From Chitinophaga ginsengisegetis (lineage in GTDB: Bacteria; Bacteroidota; Bacteroidia; Chitinophagales; Chitinophagaceae), in contig NZ_FUZZ01000005.1 in assembly GCF_900168065.1 (NCBI RefSeq), positions 124,001 through 188,000 on the forward strand: a stretch of DNA of 64,000 nucleotides, given 5' to 3'. The translations under genes were made by a program, and so were the position numbers. Each line of letters begins with the position of its first letter. Positions within the stretch are counted from its first letter, which is position 1. This document shows, piece after piece, positions 32,565-41,517 of this stretch. The notes under the pieces were generated by a model. That model saw only the letters and a program-made list of their open reading frames with translations, was not told where the DNA came from and searched no databases.

Positions 32565-33584
32565 ATGAAGATAAAAACTACCCTATTCATATTATCAATT
32601 GCATCTGGTGTATTATTTCAATCTTGTCATAAAAAAAGTAACCAGGGGCCGGACGATCCACCCGCAGGAAAGCCTGCAGTTACCAGGATAGAAGATGTGC
32701 TAAACGGTAAGGACCAAAGCCTGATCAATATCCTGAATAAAGTAAGAGGCAGTGTGGGTAAAAGAGGACCTGCCTCCAAAACGATATGGAGTAGAAAAAA
32801 TGATTATGGTGTAGGATTGTATATCAGTGCTAATCATATCTATAATATATCTGGCTGGAGTTCCCGGAATGCGCAGTTTTTCAATTTATTCTCTGAGAAC
32901 CCGGGCATTTTTGAAACCTCGCAAATTCCACCAGCGAATGGAAATATAGCATTGGGAAATACATTGATAGCCGATTTTCCCTTAATGCACTTTGATATTT
33001 CTCCCAATGCTACCAATACAACTATATTACCGTCAGAAGATTTTTATTTAGGCGTTATCGACAATCAGCGAATTGAACAGGGACCATTACCCCAATATCC
33101 CACCCTTGTTCAAACTGCCGCGCCATTGCAAATGTATGACGCTGATAACCGTACAAAAGCAATTCAAACCTGGGCTACTCCCGTTGCAGGTGAAAAGGCC
33201 ATTGCAGTTGGATATCCCCAGGATAACGGTAATTATCCCAACGGAGCAGTTGCCTATGGAAAAATATTATCCGATACTGAAGCGGCGGATATTATTCAGA
33301 AATTGAAGGCTGCCGGAGATGCCGAAGGAGAGGTGCCGTATAACCCGGCTGTCGAATTTTTTGTAGAAGCGCAGGGGATAGCCGGTATGAGTGGCGGCGG
33401 AGCGTTCAATTCAGAAGGACAGTTATTGGGTATTATGGTAAGAGCGAGTGACAAGGAAAAAGCGCCTAAAATCATCCGGGTGGTAAAAGTAGTTTACATC
33501 AAATCCAGGATGGTGGAGTTTTATAATGGATTGCCGGAAACAAGCAAGAGCAAAGTAAAACCATTTATTAGTGGTGAGTTATAA
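32565..33584 (+). CDS. Lipoprotein with trypsin-like (S1) serine protease pattern
   Basis: 339 residues with lipoprotein signal (SIASGVLFQSC, then HKKS). The body has three spots fitting a chymotrypsin-type triad: His in YISANHIYNISGW near residue 91, Asp in ADFPLMHFDIS near 140, and Ser in GIAGMSGGGAFNSEGQLLGI near 275, where GMSGGGAF matches the GxSGG rule. The domain would cut proteins at the outer membrane or cell surface. The His environment (ANH instead of AAHC) is unusual but seen in bacterial S1 proteases. No neighbour suggests the substrate. Confidence 0.6.
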   Translation: MKIKTTLFILSIASGVLFQSCHKKSNQGPDDPPAGKPAVTRIEDVLNGKDQSLINILNKVRGSVGKRGPASKTIWSRKNDYGVGLYISANHIYNISGWSSRNAQFFNLFSENPGIFETSQIPPANGNIALGNTLIADFPLMHFDISPNATNTTILPSEDFYLGVIDNQRIEQGPLPQYPTLVQTAAPLQMYDADNRTKAIQTWATPVAGEKAIAVGYPQDNGNYPNGAVAYGKILSDTEAADIIQKLKAAGDAEGEVPYNPAVEFFVEAQGIAGMSGGGAFNSEGQLLGIMVRASDKEKAPKIIRVVKVVYIKSRMVEFYNGLPETSKSKVKPFISGEL

Positions 33585-33815
33585 GTAATATTCATATCCC
33601 TCCATTCTGAAAATGTTATCCCGGAACATGGATACTGTTGCTGTATTACCGCATCAAAGCTCAACCAGACATTTGGCTACAAAATAAGGGAATTAAGCTA
33701 CAGCTGAATGCTTAACCTGCTTAGGTTTGCAGTGTATTTCGCTCCGCTGTGAATTTGCTTTGGCAATCCGGGATAAGCGAAATGGTTATCTTTTTAATTT
33801 TAATAATGGACTTTT

Positions 33816-33872
33816 ATGAGAACCGTTTTAATAACCGGTGCTAACTTGAATGCAGCTCCGCCGCCGTTTTAG
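33816..33872 (+). pseudogene. Possible N-terminal remnant of a short-chain dehydrogenase
   Basis: The 18-residue frame begins MRTVLITGAN, the usual first strand and turn of SDR enzymes, then ends after LNAAPPPF. The rest of the gene is absent before the next gene. It looks like what remains after a large deletion. Ten residues are too few for certainty. Confidence 0.3.
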
Positions 33873-33913
33873 GGATTCAGGCATAACTTTTAAGATCATC
33901 TTACAAAGGTCAC

Positions 33914-33954
33914 AAAGCGTGATACAATCCAGAAGAATGTATCACGCTTTTTGT
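33914..33954. terminator. Rho-independent terminator
   Basis: Perfect 13-bp stem AAAGCGTGATACA / TGTATCACGCTTT (33914-33926, 33938-33950), 11-nt loop, then TTG and further T-rich sequence. Placed between the S1-like protease gene and the convergent SMR gene. Its inner stem (CGTGATACA) recurs in the terminator at 61971. Confidence 0.7.
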
Positions 33955-33999
33955 TTCACGGATTATTGTAGTACATGACTTATAGAGAATAATACATTA

Positions 34000-34326
34000 C
34001 TAATGCGACGCCGCTTTCAACCCAACAATAGAACCTATCAATGTTATTATAAAGAACATTCTCCAGAAATGAGCAGGTTCATTAAAAATAAGGATTCCCA
34101 TCAGGGCGGTGCCTACTGCCCCGATACCTGTCCATACCGCATAGGCGGTTCCCAGGGGCAGGCTTTGGGTAGCTTTCATCAGTAAAAGCATACTGGCCAC
34201 TAATGAAAACACGAAAGCGCTATACCACAAATACATGGCGGTGCCGGTTGATTCCTTTGCTTTTCCGAGGCTGGAAGTAAATGCTACTTCAAACAAGCCT
34301 GCGATAATTAAAATAATCCAGTTCAT
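34000..34326 (-). CDS. SMR-family transporter, SugE/Gdx-like
   Basis: 108 residues from ATG 34326 (MNWIILIIAGLFEVAF). Four membrane spans. The essential Glu of SMR proteins is in GLFEVAF, and TAYAVWTGIGAVGTALMGIL, then IFNEP, carries the signature of the SugE/Gdx branch, known for guanidinium export, as well as of drug exporters. Works as a dimer in the inner membrane, exchanging protons. Downstream of the Crp/Fnr gene, likely the same transcript. Confidence 0.88.
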   Translation of the reverse strand: MNWIILIIAGLFEVAFTSSLGKAKESTGTAMYLWYSAFVFSLVASMLLLMKATQSLPLGTAYAVWTGIGAVGTALMGILIFNEPAHFWRMFFIITLIGSIVGLKAASH

Positions 34327-34401
34327 AGTGATTGATTTTAGAATAGCAAGTTCGCACGTATCAGGCACTAAAAATTTTACAAATGATAAAAATTAAGTAA
34401 T

Positions 34402-34965
34402 CTATTTCAATCCGGACCTGATCCTGCTTAAGCTAACCTGCGTCATGCCGAGGTAAGAAGCAATGTGGCCAAGCTGTACCCGTTGCAGTATTTCAGGGTC
34501 GGTTAACATTAGTTCTTTGTAGCGTTCCAAAGCCGTTCTGCATTGTCTGAAAATAAGCCGTTCTTCAATTTTGATCAATTCCTGCTCGGCAAATTTACGT
34601 CCCCAGTTAGCGATATGGATATCTTCATTGAACAGCTTACGCAGATGCTCCGTATTTAGTTCGTACAAATCACAGGGTTCCAGCAGTTCTATGGTTTCAT
34701 AGCCTTTTTCGTTCTGAACATAGTTCTTCATGGATATAACCGCGTCGCCTTCTTTTCCAAACCAGAAGGTTATATCTTCATCACCCGGATTAGCAAATGC
34801 CCGCACCATACCTTTCCGTATGAAATATATTTTGGAAGATATCCTGTTCACTTTAAATAATACGTGCGCTTTGGGGAAAGTTGTTTCGTAAATGTTTCCC
34901 TTCAGCAAAGCTTTTGATTTCTCCGGTAGCGGATATATATTGTCAATTATATTGTCGATGTTCAT
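34402..34965 (-). CDS. Crp/Fnr-family transcriptional regulator
   Basis: 187 residues. cNMP-binding jelly-roll pattern in the first 120 residues (KIYFIRKGMVRAFA, ITFWFGKEGDAV) and a short C-terminal HTH: RVQLGHIASYLGMTQVSLSR, then IRSGLK. No FeS cysteine set as in Fnr. Located 7 nt after the hydrolase gene and 75 nt before the SMR exporter, so it probably controls this small operon. Confidence 0.85.
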   Translation of the reverse strand: MNIDNIIDNIYPLPEKSKALLKGNIYETTFPKAHVLFKVNRISSKIYFIRKGMVRAFANPGDEDITFWFGKEGDAVISMKNYVQNEKGYETIELLEPCDLYELNTEHLRKLFNEDIHIANWGRKFAEQELIKIEERLIFRQCRTALERYKELMLTDPEILQRVQLGHIASYLGMTQVSLSRIRSGLK

Positions 34966-34972
34966 AATTCAT

Positions 34973-35839
34973 TTACTTGCTTATCAAAAAAGTACTAATA
35001 AGATGTAACACCTCGTCAAAATTTGTTTCCAGTACCATATGGCTGCCATCGATAATATGCGTCTGGGCGCGGGGTAAGTCCTTCTGATAACAATAAGCTT
35101 CCTCCACGCCAAAAAATACATCATATTTTCCCCATATAATTAAAGCAGGAGGTTGGTGAACACGGAAATATTCCTGGAAGACCGGGAACATGCTGATGTT
35201 ATTCCCGAAATCACAATTCAGCTCAAACTGCATATCAATATTACCGGGGCGCTTCATAAGCTCCCAATCGAGTCTCCATAATTCAGGGCTGACACTGGAT
35301 AGTAGCGCTTCGGGCACCCCCGCAGTATATTGCATTTTTACGCCTTCCTCACTCAGGAAGGCAGCAACTTTTTCTTTCTTTTCAGGGGTGGGGTTTTGCC
35401 AGTAGTCTATGGTTTCATCCCATTGCGGGCCAATACCCTCATCATATGTATTGCCGTTTTGTACAATTATCCGTTCTATCTTTTCAGGGTGGTTTACGCA
35501 TAGTCGCAAGCCAATAGGGCAGCCATAATCGTGAAGATAGATGGTGAACGACTTCAGGCCGATCACGTCTGTAAACTTATTAATATATGCAGATATATTA
35601 CCAAATGAATATTCAAAAAGATCTTTATCCGGGAATGCGCTGAATCCAAATCCGGGGTAGTCAGGAGCCACCAGGTGAAACCTGTCTGACAGGGCTGTCA
35701 TCAGATTTTTAAACATTACAGATGAGGTCGGGAACCCGTGCAAAAGCAACAGGGAAGGGTGTTTCCTGTCGCCGGCCTCCCGGTAGAAAATATCGATACC
35801 GTCAACTTTAATGGATCTGTTAAGAATCTGCCTGCTCAT
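34973..35839 (-). CDS. Alpha/beta hydrolase, haloalkane dehalogenase / epoxide hydrolase type
   Basis: 288 residues. LLLHGFPTSSVMFKNLM gives the oxyanion HGFP motif; the nucleophile is an Asp, as in YLHDYGCPIGLRL near residue 105, which marks the dehalogenase/epoxide hydrolase branch instead of Ser esterases. The cap domain follows, then WGKYDVFFGVEEA (acid region) and the catalytic His in IDGSHMVLETN near 269. It would hydrolyse epoxides or halogenated compounds, a detoxification role fitting the SMR exporter and regulator after it. Confidence 0.85.
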   Translation of the reverse strand: MSRQILNRSIKVDGIDIFYREAGDRKHPSLLLLHGFPTSSVMFKNLMTALSDRFHLVAPDYPGFGFSAFPDKDLFEYSFGNISAYINKFTDVIGLKSFTIYLHDYGCPIGLRLCVNHPEKIERIIVQNGNTYDEGIGPQWDETIDYWQNPTPEKKEKVAAFLSEEGVKMQYTAGVPEALLSSVSPELWRLDWELMKRPGNIDMQFELNCDFGNNISMFPVFQEYFRVHQPPALIIWGKYDVFFGVEEAYCYQKDLPRAQTHIIDGSHMVLETNFDEVLHLISTFLISK

Positions 35840-35877
35840 ATTTGGAATATTTGTAGATCAGAAATGGAGCTTACTAC

Positions 35878-35885
35878 CAAAGATA
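35878..35885 (-). promoter_or_regulatory. Putative -7 box (TATCTTTG)
   Basis: Exact TAnnTTTG match on the minus strand, 39 nt before the hydrolase ATG at 35839. It would be the promoter of the hydrolase-crp-SMR operon. No TTTG at the expected distance. Confidence 0.45.
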
Positions 35886-36009
35886 ACCGATAATAGCCTC
35901 TTTAAGAATTGGCATCTGCCGCGGTATCTTTTCTCCTAAATATTATCTTTTCATGTACAGATACAAAAACTCGATTTATTTTTATATTCTTGTGTACCAT
36001 ACCAATCAC

Positions 36010-36591
36010 ATGACTCAGTACCGGCAACAAACTGATGCAGATTTGATAATGTTCCTGCGCGAGGACAAGGGCGATGCTTTTACTGAAATTTACGACCGCT
36101 ACTGGAAGAAATTGCTGGCCATTGCATATCATCATTGCAGGGATAAAGTAATTGCAGAAGAAATAGTGCAGGAAGTTTTTATCGGCCTTTGGAACAGGCG
36201 GAAGGAGCTTTATATCGATAACGTAAATGCCTATCTCGCTACCGCAGTGAGATTATCTGTGTTTAAACAATATGTGCGGCAGAAGCGGAGGGATGAGATA
36301 AAAGAACAGGCCGCCGATCCCATCATTACCACCTGGGATGAAGAAAAGATCTACACCAGGTTCCTGCAGCAACATATTAATGGAATAGTAGAAGTTTTAC
36401 CGGAGAAATGCCGCCTGGTGTTTAAACTAAGCCGGGAAGAAGGACTAAGTATACCGGAAGTAGCCCAAAGAATGGGCATTGCCGAGAAAACGGCCGAAGC
36501 GCATCTTACCAAAGCATTGAAAGTACTGAAGGTTAAGTTGAATCGCCCCTATTTATGGGTGATCATAATCGTTAAAATGTTACTTTCTTAA
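36010..36591 (+). CDS. ECF sigma-70 factor of the polysaccharide locus
   Basis: 193 residues from ATG 36010 (MTQYRQQTDADL). Region 2: YDRYWKKLLAIAYHHC and EEIVQEVFIGLWNRRKEL. Region 4: PEKCRLVFKLSREEGLSIPE, then VAQRMGIAEKTAEAHLTKAL. First gene of a sigma/anti-sigma pair that switches on the susCD genes downstream when the receptor meets its glycan. A 7/8 match to the -7 box (TATTCTTG) lies at 35985. Confidence 0.93.
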   Translation: MTQYRQQTDADLIMFLREDKGDAFTEIYDRYWKKLLAIAYHHCRDKVIAEEIVQEVFIGLWNRRKELYIDNVNAYLATAVRLSVFKQYVRQKRRDEIKEQAADPIITTWDEEKIYTRFLQQHINGIVEVLPEKCRLVFKLSREEGLSIPEVAQRMGIAEKTAEAHLTKALKVLKVKLNRPYLWVIIIVKMLLS

Positions 36592-36610
36592 TTTCTTCAA
36601 AAAAATTCCT

Positions 36611-36745
36611 CCGCTCACTAAGGGTAAAGATCAACCTCATGGTACATCTCTGTGTAACTGTAATATCCATATTATGCCGGGCAAGGTAGCGCATAAAAAA
36701 TATTTCCCCCGCTAAGGGTAAAGCTGAAGTTATGGTACATATCTG
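36611..36745. repeat. Imperfect direct repeat pair between sigma and anti-sigma genes
   Basis: Copy 1 (36611-36652) and copy 2 (36709-36745) share CCGCT, AAGGGTAAAG and ATGGTACAT followed by CTG, with a small insertion in copy 1. They lie about 98 bp apart, in the region just before the TTG start of the anti-sigma gene. They could be sigma-dependent promoter elements, protein-binding sites or regulatory RNA parts. Function unknown. Confidence 0.5.
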
Positions 36746-36766
36746 CATAAGGATAAAATTTATACG

Positions 36767-37930
36767 TTGAAGGACAATATATATCACCTGATCGAAAAAT
36801 ACCTTGCCGGCACCATTACACCGGCAGAAGAGGCGCAGTTAATGGCCTGGTACCAGGATCATAATCAAACCGATGTTGAATGGCCGTCAGAAAATGCGGA
36901 TGAAGAAGAACAGGTACGTTTGCGTATGCTCCTGCGTATGAATCAGCAAATCAATACCCCTGTAACCAGATCCGGCACTACCAGGCGCCTTTGGTACCTG
37001 TCTGCTGCTGCATCTGTACTGCTTATCGTGGGATTTGCCACCTATTTTTACTACACTCAGATTCACCGTTCAACCCGCCCGGCTGTTATAGCCCGGGATG
37101 TTAAAGACATTGGTCCCGGAGGAAACAAAGCGATACTGACCTTGGCTAACGGTGATAAGGTAGTGCTGGAAGAGGCCAAAAACGGGCTCATATCCCAGCA
37201 GGGCAACACCTCGGTGAATAAGACCGGCAGCGGCAGCCTGCTTTATAATAAGGAGGCCGGTAGCACCGCTGCCTCCATCGTTTACAATACCCTGAGCACG
37301 CCCTATGGCGGCCAGTACCAGATGACTTTGCAGGATGGCACCAAAGTGTGGCTCAACGCAGGTTCCTCACTGCGTTTCCCTGCATCCTTTCCCGGAAATG
37401 AAAGGAATGTAATACTTACCGGTGAGGCATATTTCGAAGTGGCTAAAGACAACGCCCGGCCATTTTTTGTAACGGTAAATGCCGGATCAGGAGCGCCTAT
37501 GACCGTAAGGGTATTGGGAACGCATTTTAATATTAATGCCTATCCTGATGAACAACACAATATTGTTACGCTGCTTGAAGGCGCTGTAAAAGTAGGTTGC
37601 GGCCAGGCAAATGCCTTGCTGGCGCCTGGTAAGGAGGCAATATTAAACAGGACTTCCGGCAAAATCAATATAAAAGACGGAGATACAGAAGGTGCTGTTG
37701 CATGGAAAAACGGCTACTTCTTATTTGAAAATGAAAAAATAGAAAGCATCATGCGGCAGATCAGCCGCTGGTATGATGTAGAAGTCAGCTATCAGGGCGA
37801 TGTTTCAGGAAAAGCTATTGGCGGTAGTTTATCGCGGTCAAAGAATGTTTCCGAAGTATTAAATATGCTGGAATTAACAGGTACCGTACACTTTAAAATA
37901 AACGGAAGGAGGATCACAGTTATGCCATAA
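36767..37930 (+). CDS. FecR-family anti-sigma factor
   Basis: 387 residues from a TTG start at 36767; the next ATG would remove the helical N-terminus that holds the sigma factor. Cytoplasmic N-terminus, one membrane helix (WYLSAAASVLLIVGFATYFY, about 82-102), a periplasmic FecR domain with STPYGGQYQMTLQDGTKVWL and GEAYFEVAKD, and a C-terminal DUF4974 part ending VSEVLNMLELTGTVHFKI. It passes the signal from the SusC STN domain to the sigma factor. Confidence 0.93.
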   Translation: MKDNIYHLIEKYLAGTITPAEEAQLMAWYQDHNQTDVEWPSENADEEEQVRLRMLLRMNQQINTPVTRSGTTRRLWYLSAAASVLLIVGFATYFYYTQIHRSTRPAVIARDVKDIGPGGNKAILTLANGDKVVLEEAKNGLISQQGNTSVNKTGSGSLLYNKEAGSTAASIVYNTLSTPYGGQYQMTLQDGTKVWLNAGSSLRFPASFPGNERNVILTGEAYFEVAKDNARPFFVTVNAGSGAPMTVRVLGTHFNINAYPDEQHNIVTLLEGAVKVGCGQANALLAPGKEAILNRTSGKINIKDGDTEGAVAWKNGYFLFENEKIESIMRQISRWYDVEVSYQGDVSGKAIGGSLSRSKNVSEVLNMLELTGTVHFKINGRRITVMP

Positions 37931-37962
37931 AAATCATCTGCAAAAGCAGGGGCAGTAAAAAA

Positions 37963-37986
37963 CCGGGAGCGTTCCAGCGCCCCCGG
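37963..37986. other. Hairpin between anti-sigma and susC-like gene
   Basis: CCGGGAGCG pairs with GCGCCCCCGG (one mismatch, short loop). No T run follows, so it is more likely a transcript-stabilising or partial-termination element than a full terminator. It may separate sigma/anti-sigma expression from the susC operon. Confidence 0.35.
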
Positions 37987-38073
37987 ATAGTTTGAGCTTA
38001 CCCTGCGAAAAACAAATTTCGAAAGCTATTGTAGTCACAGTTTCTGATTATTAAACCCAAACAATCAAATGTA

Positions 38074-41000
38074 ATGAAATTTTACATACCTGACGTGTGC
38101 CCAAAAAAAGCCGGCGCCACGTATAAAAAATTCCTGTTGATTATGAAACTTACCTTTGTTTTAATGATCGCAGCGTTAATGGAAGTCAGCGCCTCCGGTT
38201 ATGCCCAAAAGGTTACGTTATCAGCCAAACAGATCACTCTCCGGGAAGTATTCCGTCAGATCCGCAAGCAAACGGGTTATAATGTTGTGTGGAATGTTGA
38301 AATTTTAAAAGATGCACAGCCGGTAGCCTTACAGGTAACCAATGCCACTGTGGAAGAAGTACTGCGGAAAAGTTTCGCCAGTCAGCCCTATACCTATTCA
38401 ATTCATGAAAACACAATCGTGGTAACGCGTAAACCCGAACTAACAGTGGTTAACATGACCATCAAAGGACGCGTTACCGATACCGAGAATCACCCGATAC
38501 CCGGCGTTGCCGTAAGGCTGAAAGACTCCCAGATCGGAACTGCCACGCAAGCTGATGGTACCTATACGCTCAGTGTGCCTGATGGAGGCGGCGTGTTGTC
38601 ATTCAAATACCTGGGTTACACCCCCAAAGAAGTACCGATCAATGGGCAGACTGTTATCAATGTGCAGCTCGAACAATCCACCTCACAGCTTACCGAGGTA
38701 GTAGTTGCTTATGGCAAACAAAGTTCGCGCGAAATTATAGGCTCGGTAGCAAAGCTATCTGCCACTGATATTAAAGATCAGCCAACGGGTACTTTCGCGG
38801 AAAGGTTGCAAGGCAAGCTGCCGGGCGCCCAGGTAGCGCAAACTACCGGCCGGCCAGGGCAGGGGATGGACCTGCGCGTACGCGGTGCCGCATCATTTAC
38901 CTCCAGCGTGCGCCCATTGGTAGTGGTAGACGGACAGCCTATGCCGGCTAACCCCGATAACATCAACAACATTAACCCCGACGAAATCGAGTCGTTTACT
39001 ATTCTGAAAGATGCCGCCTCCACCGCTTTATACGGTTCACGCGCCGCCAACGGTGTGATAATCATTACTACCAAAAGAGGGAAATCCGGCGCTACGCAAA
39101 TAAATTTCAATTCCTATTACGGCACCGCCTCAATGATGCGTGAACTGATCCCGCCGGTTATGAACGCCACGCAACTGGCTACTTACATGAAAGGTTTTTA
39201 TGAAGATAAGATCAAATACGAAGGCTACACCGGCGGTATACCTGCGGTATATCAGAACCCTGAACAATACGGAGAAGGTACGGACTGGTTCAGCGTGCTG
39301 ACCAGGAATGCGCCTGTGCAGAACTATAGCCTGTCTATCAATGCAGGTAACGATAAGGCTGCCTACAGTATCGTGGCTGGCTATTTTGACCAGCAGGGTA
39401 TCCTTGTAAATACCGGCTATAAGCGTTTTTCATTGCGCGTGAATGGTGATTTCAACCCTGGCAAGCGGGTGAAGGTGGGCTTTGGTGTTGCACCTTCTCT
39501 GCAACTGGAGCATAACAACAGGCAGGGGGACGGCTTTAACGTGGATGGCCAGCGTGCTATTTTTGCATCTGCCTCCATGATGCCTACAATGGGCTCTCCT
39601 TACAACCCGGATGGTTCGCTGGCCCTGGGTATTTCAGGGTTTACCAACCAGTTTGTATGGGCCAACCCGCTGAGGCAACTGCTCGAAGTGAAAGATGACG
39701 CTAACCGGTTACGTGTATTGGCCAATTTGTTTGCAGAAGTAAAAATTACCGATCATCTCACCTTCCGCACATCTGGTAGCGCCGACCTTGGAAACATGAC
39801 CCGCAACAGGTTTATTCCATCTACTTCAATAGGCGGCTTTAACGCAATACCTATGGAAAATCCGCCGCCAGGCAATAACACTGCTTTGGGGGAATCAATA
39901 GTTAATAATGATTACTCCTGGCTGAATGAAAATACATTGAACTACCGGCGGCAATTTGGTAAAGATCATTCACTGGATTTACTGGGTGGTTTTACCGTAC
40001 AGCGGTCTACAGGTTTTGCAAGCGATATGGTTGGCCGCGATTTTCCGGATAACAGCGTTTCTTATTTAAGTGCTGCTACCCGTTTTACTACCAATACTTC
40101 CAGCTTTAATGCCTGGACAATGGCATCGCTTCTGGGTCGTTTAAACTACAGCTATAAAGAACGCTACCTTTTGCAGGCTACCATCCGGAGAGACGGGTCG
40201 TCACGTTTCGGGGACAATAACAAATGGGGTACCTTCCCTTCTATTGGTGCAGGCTGGATAGTGAGTGATGAGTCCTTCCTCAAAAATGTGCCGAACCTGA
40301 GTTTACTGAAACTAAGAGCCACCTTCGGTTTAACCGGTATGAATGAGATAGGTAACTATACCACCGTACCAGGTATTAGTAATGCCAATTATACTTTTTC
40401 AGGCGGCCTGGCTCCTGGAAAAGTACAAACCAGTTTGGGTAACCCGAACCTGGCCTGGGAACGTAACCAGCAATTTGATGTAGGTTTTGATCTGGGTCTG
40501 TTTGACAACCGGATTAACTTCTCTTATGATTATTATAATAAGCTGACGACTGGATTGTTATTCGTACTACCTGTTCCGCAATCTTCGGGTTTTTCAACCG
40601 TGCAGGATAACCTGGGAGATATCAGCCAATGGGGACATGAGTTTATTGTAAGCACTAAAAACCTGGTTGGAAAACTTAAATGGAACACAGATTTTAATAT
40701 CTCTTTTAACAGAAATCTTGTTAAAAGAATTGGGTTAAATAATATTTCCTTTGCCGACAACCCGACAAGGACATTATCTGAATTCACCGACTACCGGACA
40801 CTTGTTGGTAAGCCTATCGGCCAGTTTTATGGATATATATTTGACGGCATCTTCAAAAATCAGGCGGAAGCCGACGCCGGACCTAAATATTATGGAACCG
40901 GCACCACTACGCTCTCCCAGGCAGGAACAGTGAGGTTTAAAGATTTAAACGGCGATGGCAAGATCACTTTCCCGGATGATCAGACTGTGATCGGAGATCC

Positions 41001-41505
41001 TAATCCCAAATTTATATTTGGTTTAAGCAACACCTTTCAGTACCAAAACTTCGATCTGAATATCGCTATATCAGGTACTTACGGCAACAAGCTGAAAAAT
41101 GGTATGCAGGAAAGTACGTACAACCTGGACGGCGTGTTTAATGGTCCGCCGGAATTACTCGATCGCTGGCGCTCCGAGGCCAATCCGGGTAATGGAAAAG
41201 TGGCGCGTACTTTAGCTAACACCACCGGGGCTTACCGTACCGATAATACGCTGTTTGTTTATGATGCTTCCCATCTCACAATCAACAATATCACACTCGG
41301 GTATATGCTGAGAAAATTCAGGACACCTGTTATCAAAAGCTTAAGAGTGTATGCATCAGCACAAAATGTATACATCTTCACCAGTTACCCGGGCAACCCC
41401 GAAGTAAGCGCAGGTGGGCTGGCATTTGTAACGCAGCAGGGGCAGGATCTTGGTGCTTATCCACTGCAAAGAACATTTACGTTTGGCTTGAATCTCGGTC
41501 TTTAA
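38074..41505 (+). CDS. SusC/RagA-family TonB-dependent receptor with STN signalling domain
   Basis: 1143 residues. Long Bacteroidetes-type signal region ending ALMEVSASGYAQ, STN domain (about 45-115: ITLREVFRQIRKQTGYNVVW), carboxypeptidase-regulatory-like domain (about 128-210: GRVTDTENHPIPGVAVRLKD), plug (about 220-345, with SSREIIGSVAKLSATDIKDQ and ILKDAASTALYGSRAANGVI) and a beta-barrel to the C-terminus. It imports oligosaccharides across the outer membrane with the SusD partner, and its STN domain signals to the FecR gene upstream. Confidence 0.96.
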   Translation: MKFYIPDVCPKKAGATYKKFLLIMKLTFVLMIAALMEVSASGYAQKVTLSAKQITLREVFRQIRKQTGYNVVWNVEILKDAQPVALQVTNATVEEVLRKSFASQPYTYSIHENTIVVTRKPELTVVNMTIKGRVTDTENHPIPGVAVRLKDSQIGTATQADGTYTLSVPDGGGVLSFKYLGYTPKEVPINGQTVINVQLEQSTSQLTEVVVAYGKQSSREIIGSVAKLSATDIKDQPTGTFAERLQGKLPGAQVAQTTGRPGQGMDLRVRGAASFTSSVRPLVVVDGQPMPANPDNINNINPDEIESFTILKDAASTALYGSRAANGVIIITTKRGKSGATQINFNSYYGTASMMRELIPPVMNATQLATYMKGFYEDKIKYEGYTGGIPAVYQNPEQYGEGTDWFSVLTRNAPVQNYSLSINAGNDKAAYSIVAGYFDQQGILVNTGYKRFSLRVNGDFNPGKRVKVGFGVAPSLQLEHNNRQGDGFNVDGQRAIFASASMMPTMGSPYNPDGSLALGISGFTNQFVWANPLRQLLEVKDDANRLRVLANLFAEVKITDHLTFRTSGSADLGNMTRNRFIPSTSIGGFNAIPMENPPPGNNTALGESIVNNDYSWLNENTLNYRRQFGKDHSLDLLGGFTVQRSTGFASDMVGRDFPDNSVSYLSAATRFTTNTSSFNAWTMASLLGRLNYSYKERYLLQATIRRDGSSRFGDNNKWGTFPSIGAGWIVSDESFLKNVPNLSLLKLRATFGLTGMNEIGNYTTVPGISNANYTFSGGLAPGKVQTSLGNPNLAWERNQQFDVGFDLGLFDNRINFSYDYYNKLTTGLLFVLPVPQSSGFSTVQDNLGDISQWGHEFIVSTKNLVGKLKWNTDFNISFNRNLVKRIGLNNISFADNPTRTLSEFTDYRTLVGKPIGQFYGYIFDGIFKNQAEADAGPKYYGTGTTTLSQAGTVRFKDLNGDGKITFPDDQTVIGDPNPKFIFGLSNTFQYQNFDLNIAISGTYGNKLKNGMQESTYNLDGVFNGPPELLDRWRSEANPGNGKVARTLANTTGAYRTDNTLFVYDASHLTINNITLGYMLRKFRTPVIKSLRVYASAQNVYIFTSYPGNPEVSAGGLAFVTQQGQDLGAYPLQRTFTFGLNLGL

Positions 41506-41517
41506 AAATCAGTAAAA

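Larger units (their letters stand above)
33585..33999. other. Intergenic region with gene debris and a terminator
   Basis: The convergent neighbours leave about 415 nt. Contents are a dehydrogenase start remnant at 33816-33872 and a hairpin terminator at 33914-33950 (both listed). The first 230 nt hold nothing I recognise. Confidence 0.5.
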
